Source of the DNA: Sapria himalayana
Lineage: Eukaryota > Streptophyta > Magnoliopsida > Malpighiales > Rafflesiaceae
Assembly (NCBI GenBank): GCA_029783825.1
Contig: JAREIK010008192.1
Span: forward strand, 1-64,000
Reading direction: 5' to 3'
DNA length: 64,000 bases
The position numbers were made by a program, and so were the translations under genes. The notes below the pieces were generated by a model. The model was not told the origin of the DNA and made no database searches. It saw only the letters and a program-made list of their open reading frames with translations. Every line of letters begins with the position of its first letter. Position 1 is the first letter of the stretch. Of the stretch, positions 1 to 14,835 are shown one piece after another.

Positions 1-3000
1 GTCTATCTATCTATCTATTGACTTTATTCTATCTACCTAACTACCTATCTATCTGTCTATATATATCTATTTTTATCTATCTGTCTATCTATTTATTTAT
101 CTATCTGCCTATCTTTCTATATACCTATAGATTTATCTATCTATTTATCTGACTATCTATTAGTCTATATATCTATCTTTCTATCAATCTTTCTATTTAT
201 CTATATATCTATTTATCTAAGTAACTATTTATATTTATATCTGTCTATCTATTTATCTATATATCTATCTAATTGTTATCTATTTGTCTATCTATTTATC
301 TATCTGTCTGTCTATCTGTCTATCTCTTTCTATCTATCTGTCTATCTATTTTTCTATCTATTTATCTGTCTATCTATTTATTTGTTTATATTTCTGTCTA
401 CCTATTTATCTTTCTATCTATCTATCTATTATCTTTCTATCTATTTATTTCTCAACATATCTATCTATATATCTATCAATTTATAAATCTATCTTTTTAC
501 CTATATATCTATCATTTAGTCTTTAGTCTACTATATATCTAGTATATATCTATCTATCTATTTCTCTAATAATCATCATTTATATTTCTATCTATCTATA
601 TATTTTCTAACAATCTGTCTATATTTCTATTTGTCTCTATATCTCTCTACATATCTATATTTATATATTTACTATTTATCATTCTATTTATCTATCTATA
701 TGTCTATCTTTCTATTATATATCTATCTATCTTTTAGTGTTGTGTGTAGATATATATATATATATCTATCTATCTATTTATCTATCTCGCTTTCTATCTA
801 TTCATTTATCTATTATTCTATTTATAAGCATATTTATCCATCATCCATCCATATATCTATTTTTTTTATCCATCTAGACATCCATCTATACATCTATATA
901 TACGTCTATCTAACTATCCATCTATCTATCTATCTATCAATCCATCTATCTATCTGTCTATCAATCCATCTATCTATCTATCTATCTATACATCAATCTA
1001 TCAATCTATCCATCCTTCTATTCACCTATATATCCATATATTCATCCATCTATCTATCCATCTATCTATCTGTCTGTCTGTCTATGTATTTATCTATCTA
1101 TCCATTTATCTTTTTATCATTTTATCTATCTATCTATTCTTCTATCTATCCATAAATTAATTCATATATCTATATGTCTATCTATACATCTATCTGACAT
1201 CTATCTATATGAATATCTATCAATCTATCTGTACAACTTTCTATCGCTCTTTCTATCCCATATAGTTCAGTCTATATCATTTTTCTATCCATCTATCTAT
1301 ATGCCGATCTATATGGGCTTTATATCTATGTTTCTAACGTCCTATATATTTGTATGTATATCTATCTATCTTTCTTTCTTTTTATTAGACCTTTCTATTT
1401 GTTTATCTTTCTGACTATCTATAGCGTGTCTCTTTGTCTATCTATTATCTGTCTGTCTACTTATTTATCTGTTTAACTATTTATATATAATTTTTGTTTA
1501 TCTATCTGTCTATCTATCTACTTGTGTATCTATCATTCTATAATTTTTGTTTGTTTACCTGTCTTTCTATCTATTTGTCTGTATATTTAATTATATGTCT
1601 ATCTCTCTTTCTATTTATATGTCTATCTATATGTTTTTTTATATTTCTATCTATATGTCTGTCAATCTATCTCTCTCTCTCTCTATTTATCTGTCTGCCT
1701 ATCAATCAATCAATCGATATGTCTGTCTATATATCTATCTATCTATTTGTAATCTTATTAGTCTTTATCTATGTTTGTCTATTTTTCTATCTTTCTATCT
1801 ATTTATTTGTCTAACTAATTGTCTGTCTATCTATCAGACTATCTATCTGTCTGGCTATCTATCTATACATGTATATCTCTATCTATCTAACTATCAGCAT
1901 ATTTGTCTGTTTGTATATTTGTTTGTCAATCTGTATGTCTATCTGTCTATATGTATATCTAACTATCTATATATATGTCTATCTATTTTTCTATATATTT
2001 TTTTCAATCAGTGTATCTTTTTATATGTCTATTTGTCTACTTTTGATCTGCTATATGTATGTATATCTACCTGTCTAGCTGTTTGTATTTATATATATTT
2101 ATCTATTAATCTACATGTATATCTATCTTTCTATCTATGTAATAGTCAATATATATGTTTATCTGTCTATATATCTGTCTATCTATCTATCTATCTATCT
2201 CTCAATCTATTTGTTTAATAATCTATCTTTCTATGTGTCTATTTAAATTAAAGTCTATCGATCTAACTATCTATCAATCTTTCTGTCTATCAATCAATCT
2301 ATCTTTCTATCTTTCTATCTTTCTTTTTGTCTATCTATCTGTCAATCTATATGGTTATCTATCTCTCTAACTATTTATTTATCAAGTATCTATCAATATG
2401 TCTATTTATTTGTCTACCGATCTATGTAATTTATATTTTATCTATGTATCAAATCATCTATCTTGCTGTCTATCTATCTATCTATCAATATGTCTATCTA
2501 TTTGTCTTTATATCTGTCTATGTATATATCTATATGTCTATTTATCTATAGTTTTATGTATCTATCTATGTATATATCTATCTGTCTATTAATCTATAGT
2601 TTTATGTATCTGTCTACTTTTATCTCTATTTATCTATTTATTTGTATACTTAATTTTCTATCTATATGTCTATCTACCTTTCTAATTATATATCTATCTA
2701 ATTTTTTATCTATAAATATATTTGTTTATTTATATACATCTATCTATCCATCTATCTATCCATTTATTTATCTGCCTATCTATCCAACATTCTATTCAGC
2801 TATCTATCTATCAGTCTCTCTATCCATCATATATACATCTATCTATCAGTATTTTTCTCTATGTTTCTATTTGTTTGTTTATTTGTCTATCTATTTGTCT
2901 ATCGATTTGTCTATCTATTTTTTTGTTTATCCATATAGCAATCTATCTATCTATATTTCTATCAGTCTATCAATCTTTATATATATCTGCTTGTCTGTCT

Positions 3001-6000
3001 ATCTATCTATCTATCTATCTGTCTATTTGTATGTATATCTATCTATCAATTCTACTATCTATCTCTCTATATGACTATCTATCTATAGTCTATATATCTA
3101 ACTATATAGATATCTATATATCTATATATCTATATATCTATCTATCTATCTATGTATCTAACAATCAATCTATCCATCTTTCTATCTATCTATCTTTCTA
3201 TCTATCTTTCTTTCTTTCTATCTTTCTATCAATCAATCAATCTCTATGTCTATCTGTCTATCATTCTAATTGTATATGTGTTTGTATATCTTTCTATATG
3301 TCTATCTTTATGTATATCTATCTGTCTATTTTTTTGTCTATTTATCTCTCTAATTATCAATCTATTAGTCTATCTAACTATCTATCAATCTAACTGTGTG
3401 GCTATTTATTTGTCTATCTAATTGTCTATAAATATATCTATATGTCTATCTATTTGTTAATCTAACTATTAGTATATCTATATGTATATCTTTATGTATA
3501 TCTATCTGTCGATTTATTTGTCTATTTATCTGTCTAATTGTTGATCTACTAGTATATCTAACTATCTAACTATATATCAATCACTTTGTGTATCTATTTA
3601 TGTGCCTATCTATTTGTATATCTATTTGTCTATCTATATGTCTGTCAATCTCTCCATTTATCTATCTATCTTTATATATATATATCATTTGATATATCTA
3701 TCTTTTTATCTATCTCTTTATATATCTTCCTATATTTCTCTATATCTATCTGTGTGTCTATCTATCTATCTATCTGTCCATCTATATGTCTATATATATA
3801 TATCTATATGTTTATAGATCTATTTGTCTCTCTATCTGTCTAAATATCTATATTTATATCTGTATATCTATTTATGTATATATCTGCATATTTATATCTA
3901 TATCAATTTGTTTATCTAACTATCTATATGTCTGTTTGTTTATTTATCAAGGTGTCTATCGATCTAATTATCCATCTGTCATTAAATCAATCTATATATC
4001 TATCTATTTTTCATTCAATCTATTTATCTATCTATATGTCTATATATCTTTCAATATATCAATATATTTGTCTATCTATATGTCTATCTATCTATATATC
4101 TATCTATTTATCTATCTGACTATCAATTTGTCTATCTATGTGTCAATCTATATATATATATATATTTATTTATTTATTTATATATATGTATATTTATCTC
4201 TCTATCTATCTATATACTTGTCTATTTGTATATCTATATATCTATATGTCTATCTATCTGTCTATCTATCTTATCTATCTATCTTATCTATCTATCTTTC
4301 TTTCTATATATCTATCTATATATCTATTTATCTATATGTATGTTTATATATATTTCAATCAATCAATATATTTGTCTATCTATATGTCAATCTATTTGTC
4401 TATCTAATTATTTATCTATCTATCTATTTATCTGTCTATCTATATGTATATCTATCTATCTATATATTTATTTATCTATATATCTATATATCTATATATC
4501 TATATATCTATATATCTATATATCTATATATCTATATATCTATATATCTATCTATATGTTTGTCTGTCTATCTATCTATATGTCTATCTATGTGTCTATT
4601 TATCTATCTATCTATCTATTTGTATATCTATCTGTCTATCCATCCGTCTATTTTTAGTCTATATGTCTATCTATTATCTATTTATTTATATCTATTTTGG
4701 TCTATCTATCTATTTATCTATCTACTTATCTATTTATCTATGTATATATCAATCTATCTATATATCTCTCTATCTATCTATATATCTAAATATCTATCTA
4801 TATATCTATTTATCTATTTTTATATCTATATATCTTTTAATATATCGATATATTTGTCTATCTATATGTCTATCTATTTATCTATATATCTATCTATTTA
4901 TCTATCTGACTATCTATTTGTCTATCTATATGTCTATCTATATATATATATATATTAATCTATATGTATATCTATCTCTCTATCTATCTATATATTTATA
5001 TGTCTGTATATCTATCTATCTATATGTTTATCTATCTATCTATCTTAACTATCTGTCTATCTTTCTATATATCTATATATATATCTATTTATCTATATGT
5101 ATGTTTATATATATTTCAATCTATCAATATATTTGTCTATCTATATGTCAATCTATTTGCCTATCTAATTATTTATCTATCTATCTATTTATCTAACTAT
5201 CTATCTATCTATATGTCTATCTAACTATCTATCTATATATTTATTTATCTATATCTATCTATCTATATATATATATATATATATATCTATATATCTATAT
5301 ATCTATCTATATGTTTGTGTGTCTATCTATCTATAGGTCTATCTATTTGTCTATTTATGTATCTATCTATTTGTATATCTATCTATCTATCTATCTATAT
5401 ATTTTTTGTCTATATGTCTATCTATTCGTCTGTCTATATGTCTATCTATCTATTTATCTATATGTTTATATATTTGTCTATCTATCTATCTATCTTTTTA
5501 TCTATATTGTTTATCTATCTCTCTATCTATCTATTTATCTATGTATATATTTATCTATCTATCTCTCTCTTTATCTATCTATCTATCTATCTATCAATCT
5601 GTCTATCTATCTGTCTATGTATCTATCTATCTATCTGTCTGTCTATCTATCAATCTATCTATCTATCTATCTAAGTATCTATCTATCTATCTATATATCT
5701 ATTTATTTGTCTGTATGTCTATATATCTTTCAATATATCGATATATTTTTCTATATATGTCTATCTAATTATCTATATATCTATCTATTTTTCTATCTGA
5801 CTATCTATTTGTCTATCTATATGACTATCTATCTATATATATATATTAATCTATATGTATATCTATCTCTCTATCTATCTATATATTTATCTATTTGTAT
5901 ATCTATCTATCTATATTTCTATCTATATATATATATATATTAATCTATATGTCTATATATTTGTCTGTCTATATGTTTATCTATCTATCTGTTTATCTAT

Positions 6001-6467
6001 CTGGTTTGTCTATCTATCTTTCTATCTAGTTGTCTATCTCTCTATCTATTTTTTAATATTTCTGTCTATCAATCTATATTTCTATATGTCTATCTTTCTG
6101 TCAATCTATTCATGTATATGTTTGTTTATCTATCTATATGTCTATTTATTTGTATGTGTATATATATATATATCTTTCTGTCTGTCTATCTTTCTGTCTA
6201 TCTATATGCTTATCTATCTTTCTTTCTATTTGTCTATCTGTCTATCTATTTGTCTATCTATCTGTCTATCTGTTTGTCTATTTGTCTATCTATTTGTTTG
6301 TCTATCTGTTTATCTTTTGGTTTCTCTATCTTCCTATCTATATGTCAAACTTTATATCTAAATGTCGATCTATCGGTATATCTATGTATCTTTCTATCTA
6401 TCTTTTTGTCTGTCTATCTATCTTTATATCTATACTCATCTTTCTATCAATCTATCTATCTATCTAT
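1..6467. repeat. Imperfect CTAT (TATC/GATA) tetranucleotide array, 6.5 kb
   Basis: Almost the whole stretch is CTAT units with frequent single-base variants (CTGT, TTAT, CAAT, CCAT, ATAT). It contains short AT runs, for example near 4150 and 5265. On the plus strand CTA-TCT-ATC-TAT has no stop in any frame, so long open frames reading Leu-Ser-Ile-Tyr repeats occur in all three frames. These are not genes. The array is open at the window's left edge and stops exactly where the CACTACTAAAAA terminus begins. Confidence 0.97.
4035..5870. repeat. Higher-order repeat inside the CTAT array (about 3 copies)
   Basis: A distinctive run of variants (TCTTTCAATATATC, then a GACTAT variant, then a long AT run followed by TTAATCTATATG) occurs near 4035, 4815 and 5710. 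A second marker run (TTTCAATC...CTAATTATTTATC) occurs near 4345 and 5110. The spacing is about 0.77-0.9 kb. The array therefore also grew by duplication of long blocks, not only by slippage of 4-bp units. Confidence 0.7.
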
Positions 6468-7330
6468 CACTACTAAAAATTATGATAATACCTACTAAAA
6501 TACCTACCAAAAAATTTGGTCGGTATTACAGACCAAAATTTGACAAGTTAGCGAGCAAAAAAGTGTATCGAAAAAAAAAATTTCTACTGACCAAATTTGT
6601 GACCAAAGACCGACCATAATTACCGACCAAATATATTTTGTCAGAAATCAGTCTACATAGTGGTTATCTGACAGTTTACCGATCTAACAACTTATTACTA
6701 TTATTTGTCGGTATCATATTTTTTCAAATTATTTTTATCTTCGTACTTACCAACCATTTACGACGAAATATATAGGCTGTTATTTACTGATCAAATTATG
6801 ACCAATTTAGAGATCTAAAGAGGTGCATCAGAGAAAAATACTCTCGACTAAATTCCTAACCAACTATCGACAAAATATATTTGGTTGGGATTATGGTCTG
6901 TAAATTAGGAGGGAAATAGCAAAAAATATTTCCGAAAGATTACCGATGATTTAACGACCAAAAATATATAACCAATAAAAATGGTCAGTACAATAGTCAT
7001 CCAATATATTTATTTGGTCATAATTACAGACCAAACTACTGACAGAATATTTATGTCGATAATTACTAAACTTTTCAAGACTGAATACCCACCATAAATC
7101 TCGACCAAATGTTATTGGTCAAAACTTGGTTAGTAAATTAGGATAGAAATAGCTAATAGAAATTTATTGACTAATTACCGACCATTTAACAACCAAAAAC
7201 ATATTAACATTAAAATTTTTCGGTAAAGTAGAATTCCAGATCTTTATAGATTTTTTATCAACGATCATTTACTGATCATAATTTTGGTCAGTTATTTTAT
7301 TGTTTTAATTTTTTGATTTAAAAATTATTT
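6468..7330 (+). mobile_element. CACTA element 5' terminus and subterminal repeats
   Basis: The end of the CTAT array abuts CACTACTAAAAA, which matches the usual CACTA(G/C)-type terminus of plant En/Spm elements. The next ~850 bp carry many direct and inverted copies of a short motif, TACCGACCAAA and its complement TTTGGTCGGTA. This is the dense subterminal repeat pattern that binds transposase in this superfamily. The transposase exons lie downstream on the same strand, so this is the 5' end of that element. The short open frame at 6362-6619 runs from array into these repeats and is not a gene. Confidence 0.8.
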
Positions 7331-8250
7331 GCTAAGTCATTTAACCCTAAATCATAGAAACTCCATCATTTTTCCAAATCAGAGCTCACTATAAGCATGA
7401 AAAATAAAAATTTTAATCTTACTTCTGAATCCAGGTAAGTTTTTCTTTGTTCTTCTCCTTCAAATTGCTTCTACACATCTTCGTCTCTCTAAATTATATA
7501 TTTCAGAATTTCATTTTTCAGTAAATTCAGGTATTAGAGTTTTTTTCTCCTAATTTCTTAATTTTTGCTTCGTTTTTTTAACCTAACATTATTTCGATTC
7601 GACACGATTAATTAAACTATAATCCTTCATTTTTTAAAATTTGTTCATCTACAGTTTATATTTTTATGTTTTTAGTGATTTTGGTTTCAATTACATTATG
7701 TTTGCATCCTAATAAACTTAATGCTAATGGTTTATTTTTGTATAATCAAATGACATTATGTATAAATGTCTATACTTTAATAAATATTATGATTTATGTT
7801 AAATCAAACTTTTAATTAATGTTAATCTTAAAAGTCTATAACAATATATATAAACTTTTATAAATTTATATAATCGAATGATATTATGTATAAATGTCTA
7901 TACTTAAATATATATAAATTGATCATATTATAAATACACATTGATATGTTTATATAAACATATAATGTTTATAAATATCTATAAAATATTTACATTAAAC
8001 TATCCATTTATATATTTTCTTATATAACAATTATGTAATATTAAATTATAATACAATTTTGTAAATATTTATATTATATATTTTTTATATAAATATAGAA
8101 TATTTATAATGTTTATATAAATGTGATATATATACTATATAGTATTTTAAAAGTGTTACATTTAAATATAAAAATATTTAAGTAACGTTTATAAAAATAT
8201 TTTATTAATAAATATTATATAGATACACATGTTTAATTATATAATCATAT
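7331..8250. other. AT-rich leader region of the CACTA element, no gene seen
   Basis: AT-rich DNA between the subterminal repeats and the satellite units. A stretch near 7380-7560, rich in TTCT and TTTT with a GT-AG-like arrangement, could be an untranslated leader with an intron. I cannot support exact boundaries. Confidence 0.4.
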
Positions 8251-10400
8251 GTCATTTTATATAAATGTATGTATAACTATATTTATAATAAAGTTAACTA
8301 CTTTTATAACTATATTTATAACTTTATATAACTTAATTTTAACTATATAATAATATATAACTATATGTATAATTCTATATAACTATATTTCAAAAAAAAT
8401 ATATACTATATGTATACTAATATATTATATATATGATTAAATTTTACTAAATTTATACCTTTATAAATGTTAAATATAATTATATCCTAAAATACATATA
8501 TATTTATAATTATGTGTATAAATATATTAAAATATTTATATAAATATGTAACACTCTATATAATTAAATATAATTATATTAGTAACTATATATACATATA
8601 TGTATTCATATAATTTAATTAAAATATTTATTTATAATGTTGTATATATTTATGTATAACTACTTATCACTACTTGTATAAATATATTTACATATAACTA
8701 TTTGTTTAATTATATATAACTATTTATAACTATCTATATTATATGTAAATTAATTTATAACTATAAATAATTGTATCTTACAATCTGTATAATTTAAAAG
8801 TTTTATGCATAATAATATTTAAATATTAAATTTAAAGCTTATATTTAATATATATTTGTATATTGTAGTATATAAAAAAGTATTTTACTATATCTATATC
8901 TATACATAACTATATGTATAAATATATAAAATTAAATGAACAAATATATAAACCTGCATGCATAAATATATGTTTAACTATATGTGTAACTATATATATA
9001 ATCAAATGTAACAATATTTATAATTAAATGTATAACAACATACAAGATTTTGTTAAACTATATGTGTATAACTATATATATTTGTATAACTAAATAAATG
9101 TTTATATAATTATTTATAACTATATTTGTAACTGTATATACATTTATGTATTAATATAATTAAAGCAAAATATTTTTTTATAACGTTGTTTATATTTATG
9201 TATAACCATTGATAACTACTTGTACTAATATATCAATATATAACTATTTGTTTTATTATATATAACTATTTATAACTATATATATTATATGTAAAATAAT
9301 ATATAACTATAAATAAATGTATCTTACTATATGTATAACTTTAAAAGTTTTATGCATAATTATATTTTAATATTAAATTTACATTTTATATTTAATATAT
9401 ATTTGTATACAGTAGTATATAAAAAATTATTTTACTATATCTATACCTATACATAATTATATGTATAAATATAAAAATTAAATTAACAAATATATAAACC
9501 TACATGTATAAATATATGTATTATTACATATATTATTACATGTAACAATATTACATGTAACAATATTATATGTATTATTATATTTAATACATTACTATAT
9601 GTATTATTATATTTAATACATAACTATATGTATTATTATATTTAATACATAACTATATATATTATTACATGTAACAATATTTTTAATTAAATGTATAACT
9701 ACATACAAGATTATGTTAAATTATATGTGTATAACTATATATAAATATTTGTATAACTAAATAAATGTCTATATAATTATATATAACTATATTTGTAACT
9801 GTATATATATTTATATATTAATATAATTAAAGAAAAATATTTTTGTATAACATTGTTTATAATTATGTATAACCATTGATAATTACTTGTACTAATATAT
9901 CAATATATAACTTTTTATAACTATATATATTATATGTTCAATAATATATAATTATAAATAATTGTATCTTACTATGTGTATAACTTTAAAAGTTTTATGC
10001 ATAATTATATTTTAATATTAAATTTACATCTTATATTTAATATATATTTATATATAGTAGTATATAAAAAATTATTTTACTATATCTATACCTATACATT
10101 TAACTATATGTGTAAGTATATGTATAATAAAATGTAACAATATTTATAATTTCATGTATAACACATACAACATTATTTTATAAATATTTGTATATGTATA
10201 ACAATATTATTTGTATATGTATAACATTATTTTATAAACATTTAACAACATTATTTTAACATTATTTATAACTATATGTATAACAATATTAAACTATATG
10301 TGTATTACTATATATAAATATTTGTATATCTAAATAAATGTCTATATAATTATATATAACTATAATTAGAGACAGTTGTTTTGTTAAATAAAATAATTTT
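8250..10400. repeat. AT-rich tandem satellite, ~0.55-kb monomer, inside the CACTA element
   Basis: The marker TTAAAAGTTTTATGCATAAT recurs at about 8791, 9341 and 9985. The flanking sequence is conserved: AACTATAAATAA-TGTATCTTAC before it, and ATTTAATATATATTTGTATA and CTATACCTATACATAA after it. Spacing is about 550 bp and then 645 bp; the longer unit holds an internal expansion of TATGTATTATTATATTTAATACAT near 9530-9660. The same monomer reappears at 49640-50640, 51765-52075, 58752-59675 and 60765-61085. Confidence 0.8.
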
Positions 10401-10411
10401 TTTAACTAGTA

Positions 10412-12600
10412 GGGAAGATGATCGTGAATGGATGTACAAGGGTTGAATAGTGAATGGAATGTTCTCTAATGAATAGGGGGGATAAATTTGATGAATATGT
10501 TGAGTTTGCTTTAAGGCATCTTGAGTGTGTGAATGGTGGTACAGAAATAAGGTATCCTTGCACTATAGTTAAATGTCAAAATAAAAAGTTTTAGAATGTT
10601 GAGACTGTGAAGATTCATTTGGATAGAAATGGTTTTGTTGTGGATATCTATGTTTGGATATATCATGGTGAGAAGCAAGTCCACCAGAGGTGTTCGAGTT
10701 TAGTATGGGTGTCAGTAAGTGAAACTTATCAAATGCTCTCGGATAATATTAATCACACTACATATCATAAAATGGTTTTTGATGCTCTGGGTCCTAAATT
10801 CAACCCGAATAAGGACCCCAATGCTGAGGCAAAGAATTGTTATGACATGATTCGAGCAGGAGACAAACTTGTATATGAGGGAAATTCTAAGCATGCTCAA
10901 CTTTCTACAGTCGTGAAAATGTTAGAAAAAAAGTTTAAACACAGGTGTTTGCATGCATGGCTTGATGATATATATAAATTCATTCAAGCATTATTCCTAA
11001 AAGATAATCTGATGCCAATGGATTTCTACAACACGAAGAAGTTAGTTAGAGGCTTGGGATTACTCGTACAGGTCATTCATTGCTATATGAACAATTGTAT
11101 GATATACTAGGGTAATGATAGTGACCTTAACAATTGTAAAATATGTTGGCATGCTTGGTACAAGCAAAAGGTTATGGGTTCTAGAAATAGAATGTATATA
11201 CATAAGTTGAAGGTACCGTATAACAAGATGCATTATTTTCCATTAACACCAAGGTTGCAGAGATTGTATGCATCAATCACTACAGCTAATTAAATGAGGT
11301 GGCATTCATAGCATCATATGGAGAATGGTAAGATGTGTCACCCTTCGAATGCCCCTGCTTAGAAATATTTTGATGAGTGTTTTCCTGATTTTTCTTCTTA
11401 AGTACAAAATATTAGGCTGAGTTTATTTGTTGATTGTATTTAGTTATTTGGTCAATCTGGACAGTAATATTCTTTGTGGCCTATGGTGGTGACATGTATA
11501 ATTGTCCTCCAGACTTATGTATGAAGGAGGAATTTATGTTTTTGACTGTGTTAGTGCCCGAGCCTACGGATCCAAATGAGAAGATAGATCTTTTCTTACA
11601 GCAATTGATTTAAGAGTTGAAAAATCATTGGGTTGTTGAGGTTCAAACTTATGATATTTCCTAACGAGAAAATTTTTAGATGCAATCTGCCCTCATGTGG
11701 ACCATAAATGACTTTCCATCATATTCTATGATGTCTGGGTAAAGTACAATTGGTATGTTGCGAAAAATAGGCATTTTTTCTGAACAAATCACAGAAGAAA
11801 GTTGTGTTGGAGTGAGTAAATAAACTTAGATTTCCAGATGGGTATGCTTCTAATCTGGGGAGATGTGTGGATGCGAACAAACTTAAGATGTTTGGCATGA
11901 AGAGTCATGATTGTCACGTATTTATGCCAAGGTTGTTACCAATTGCTCTTCGAGAATTCCTACCTAATAGAATATGGCAACCGATAAGTGAGATTTCTTA
12001 ATTCTTCAAACAACTAACTTCTTCTTCATTGACTTATGAGGAGTTGAAGAATCTGGATGAAGAAATTCTAGTTATCTTATGCAATCTTGAGAAAATAATT
12101 CCCACTATTATTTTTGACTCAATAAAACATCTTCTAGTGCACTTGCCTTACGAATCTAGGATTGATGGTCTTATCTATTATCATTGGATGTATCCTTTAG
12201 AAATGTAATATTAATTCATTAAACCAATTCTTTTCCTATATATATATTTATATATGCACAAAAATGACTTGTAAATTTCAATAATCTTTTTGTAGATACA
12301 AAAAAAAAATAAAGTATGCAATAATGAATAATGCTCAGGTTTAGGGTTATATATCAATAGGTTTTATTATGGATGAGGCTGCAAAATTAGCATCATTCTA
12401 TTTCAAAGAAGGAGATCCAACTCTTCTAATTAAGGAAAAACATAATGAGGTTTATCTTTATGATAATGTGGATAATGATATGTTTGAAATTTTTAAGCCT
12501 CCTGGTAAAGTAATTGATGCTGATGGGAAAAGGTATTTATCAGACTATAAATATACTACAGCTCATCTATATGTCCTAATGAATTGTCTAGAAGTTTAAG
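10412..12600 (+). pseudogene. CACTA (En/Spm) TNP2-like transposase, N-terminal to DUF4218 part, degenerate
   Basis: Conceptual translation, with frame changes and stops, follows the plant CACTA transposase in order. First is a transposase-associated domain (DREWMYKG near 10420, FDEYVEFALRHLE, then IHLDRNGFV...WIYHGEKQ at 10607-10680). Next is the Transposase_21 core (LGPKFNPN..., FYNTKKLVRGLGL, NNCMIY, then VMGSRNRMY, FPLTPRLQRLYAS and KYFDECFPDF). A DUF4218-like part follows (KMFGMKSHDCHVFM, LPIALREFLPN, HWMYPLE). A probable intron (GT at 12205, AG at 12295) leads to the exon reading YKKKIKYAI and ending TTAHLYVLMNCLEV near 12597. Many in-frame stops stand where Trp or Gln is expected, for example the TAG after NNCMIY at about 11108. 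It is clearly inactive. The family call is firm; exon limits are approximate. Confidence 0.92.
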
Positions 12601-12934
12601 CATTCATTGAATAAGTATTTCCTAATAGTCAAATGATATCTATTACGCATTATAATTTACTATTTCCTATCAATGTATCAATAATTTTAATTTCTTTTTT
12701 TTAGTGATTTTGTTTCAGAAAAACATAAATAGTTTCCAAACATGAATGAAGAAACAATCACTATCGTGACGGAGAAAAAAAATGTTTCATTTTTTGAAAA
12801 ATACATATGTTTACTTATAATGAAAATCACATAATAATTGTATTATTCTAATAAAAATTTATAATTATAATCCAAACAATCTACTTAATTTTGATTACAA
12901 GTTCATAAGTGTGCAAATAAAATTTTCAATCATT
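12601..12934. other. Probable transposase intron or decayed exon, no gene seen
   Basis: AT-rich DNA between the DUF4218-like and DUF4216-like parts. I see no conserved reading apart from a weak continuation of the previous exon (AFIE, VFPNSQM) up to about 12650. Confidence 0.4.
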
Positions 12935-13651
12935 ATTTTCGAAGTATACCACGAGGTCCCCTAAGAGAGGTTAAAACTTACAATGGTTACCATGTGAATA
13001 GTTTTAAATTTTACAATAAACCATATGGTAGCTACTGTGCAATAGACAATACATAAGTATGCATTAAAGGATCCATATATAATGAAACTAAATACGACTA
13101 TTACTGGGCTTTGGTCGAAGTGATTGAGTTAGAATTTGAAGCCTTCCAAGTTAAAAAATTATGTTATTCAAATATGAATGATTCGATCCAACACCACATA
13201 TTAGTAGTGTTGTCCATCCTCGATATTAACTTGTTGATGTACATGATAAAAATGATTCAACAAGCATGAACCTTTTGTATTAGTAGTACAAGCATCACAA
13301 GTTTATTATTGTGAATATTCGAGTTGGACCGGTCCTAGAAAGGATTGGAAAGCTGTGGGCAAGTTAAAAGCAAGGGCTCAAATTGACATCCCCGCATCAC
13401 CAAGAACTAATTTCATAGAACCAGCTTTTCAAAATGATGCCAATTATGTTATAATCGAAGCTATGTTGGGGGACGAAGACGTCATTTTAGTCGCATCTTC
13501 TAAGATGGATACAAGTGGGGAAGTATATGTTGTTAAAATTTTAAATGATTATGAGGAAGAAATGAGTGATGAAGAAGAGTTTGAAATTTATGTTACTACA
13601 TTTGAAGAAGAAGACGAACCAGATTTGGATGATTCTAATGAGAATGAGTAG
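12935..13651 (+). pseudogene. CACTA transposase C-terminal part (DUF4216-like) with acidic tail
   Basis: Translation near 12950-13150 reads PRGPLREVKTYNGYHVNSF, then FYNKPYGSY and YYWALVEVIELE. This follows the DUF4216 domain found at the C-terminus of plant CACTA transposases. A short break is followed by VYYCEYSSWTGPRKDWK. The open frame 13355-13651 then reads KLKARAQIDIPA and ends in an acidic tail (EEEMSDEEEFE, EEEDEPDLDDSNENE), as intact members do. A stop after the AIDNT stretch and frame shifts show decay. It continues the upstream transposase gene on the same strand. Confidence 0.82.
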
Positions 13652-13721
13652 GCAATGAGTTTTAAGTTATTTTAATTGTTATTCATTTTGTTTATTTTCA
13701 TTGCTTTATGTGTTTTTACAG

Positions 13722-14799
13722 GTATGGCACGTGGATGAGGTTGAGGCCACATGTTGCAAGGTCATATGAGTTATGGTATAGGCAGCATGGCCGTAGGTAT
13801 GCCCAAAACATGTAGAGGGTCATGGGTGGATGAGATACCTGATTAGATAGAGAAAGTTGTGAATGTAATGCATCAAGTGAATGATCCACATAATGGTCCT
13901 GAGATTTTGATGAATGATCAAGAGACGTGGGAGAGAGAGGAGGGAGAGGATGGAGATATTGGAGAGTCTACCTAGAGCACCCTACAAACGAGAGTTTCCC
14001 AATTGCTCATTTTGATCCTATAATTGATTATTCGTAAGATATAAAACTCAACAAATGATTTATCAATTTATTAATTTATTTCTTACTTGATAAAAATTTT
14101 TTGTTACAGGATGAAGTTAGAGCCATCTAGTTCTATTTATAGAGTTCCGAAGATAATTTTTTGGAAGTCATTTAAAACTAATGGACATAATTGGAAGTCA
14201 CTCACACATAGAGACCAATTGATGATTTGGAAAGAATTTAACGTAAATATTACAACCTAAAAATTTTTACATCTTTTATTTATTCATTTGTTCACTGATT
14301 AAAAATTATTTATTTATAAATACAAAAAGTTTACAGGTGGACACAGCCAAAGGAGTCGGTCAAAAGTGTGTTCTACTAACATGCTGTCAGTTGGTATAAA
14401 GACACCGTGTATGAGATCAAAGATAAATGACTGAAGAAAAAAGAAAAAGATTCAAGTGTCCCGGATCATGTTTTCGATGAGTGGCATAGCAGATGGGAAG
14501 ATTTAGATTATAGGAAGAGGTGTGATAAACAGAGCGGCAATCCTCGCTCAGAGCACAGTAGGGAGGGTGGTGGCCTATCTATACACACTTGTGGATCTCG
14601 CTCTATGAGTGAGCATGAATGAGCATTAGTATTATTTCTAATTTATACTTTTTATGTTTATTACATTTTGAATTGTGTTCAATTATGCCAAATTTTCATT
14701 TCTCATAAGGAAATTTTTTTCAATATAATTAACATATGTATTGTGTGTAATTATAGACATACAAGGTGGGTAAGAAACCCAGTGCTCCTCACTTATTCA

Positions 14800-14835
<36 letters not shown>

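Noticed and set aside
1..6467. Possible CRISPR array
   Set aside because: The repeats are 4-bp units without unique spacers, in a eukaryotic nuclear context.
273..6500. Many long plus-strand open frames rich in Tyr, Leu, Ser and Ile
   Set aside because: CTAT repeats have no stop codon in any plus frame, so such frames arise automatically. The same holds at 16925-20975, 35380-37567 and 40196-47561, and on the minus strand at 28761-30078.
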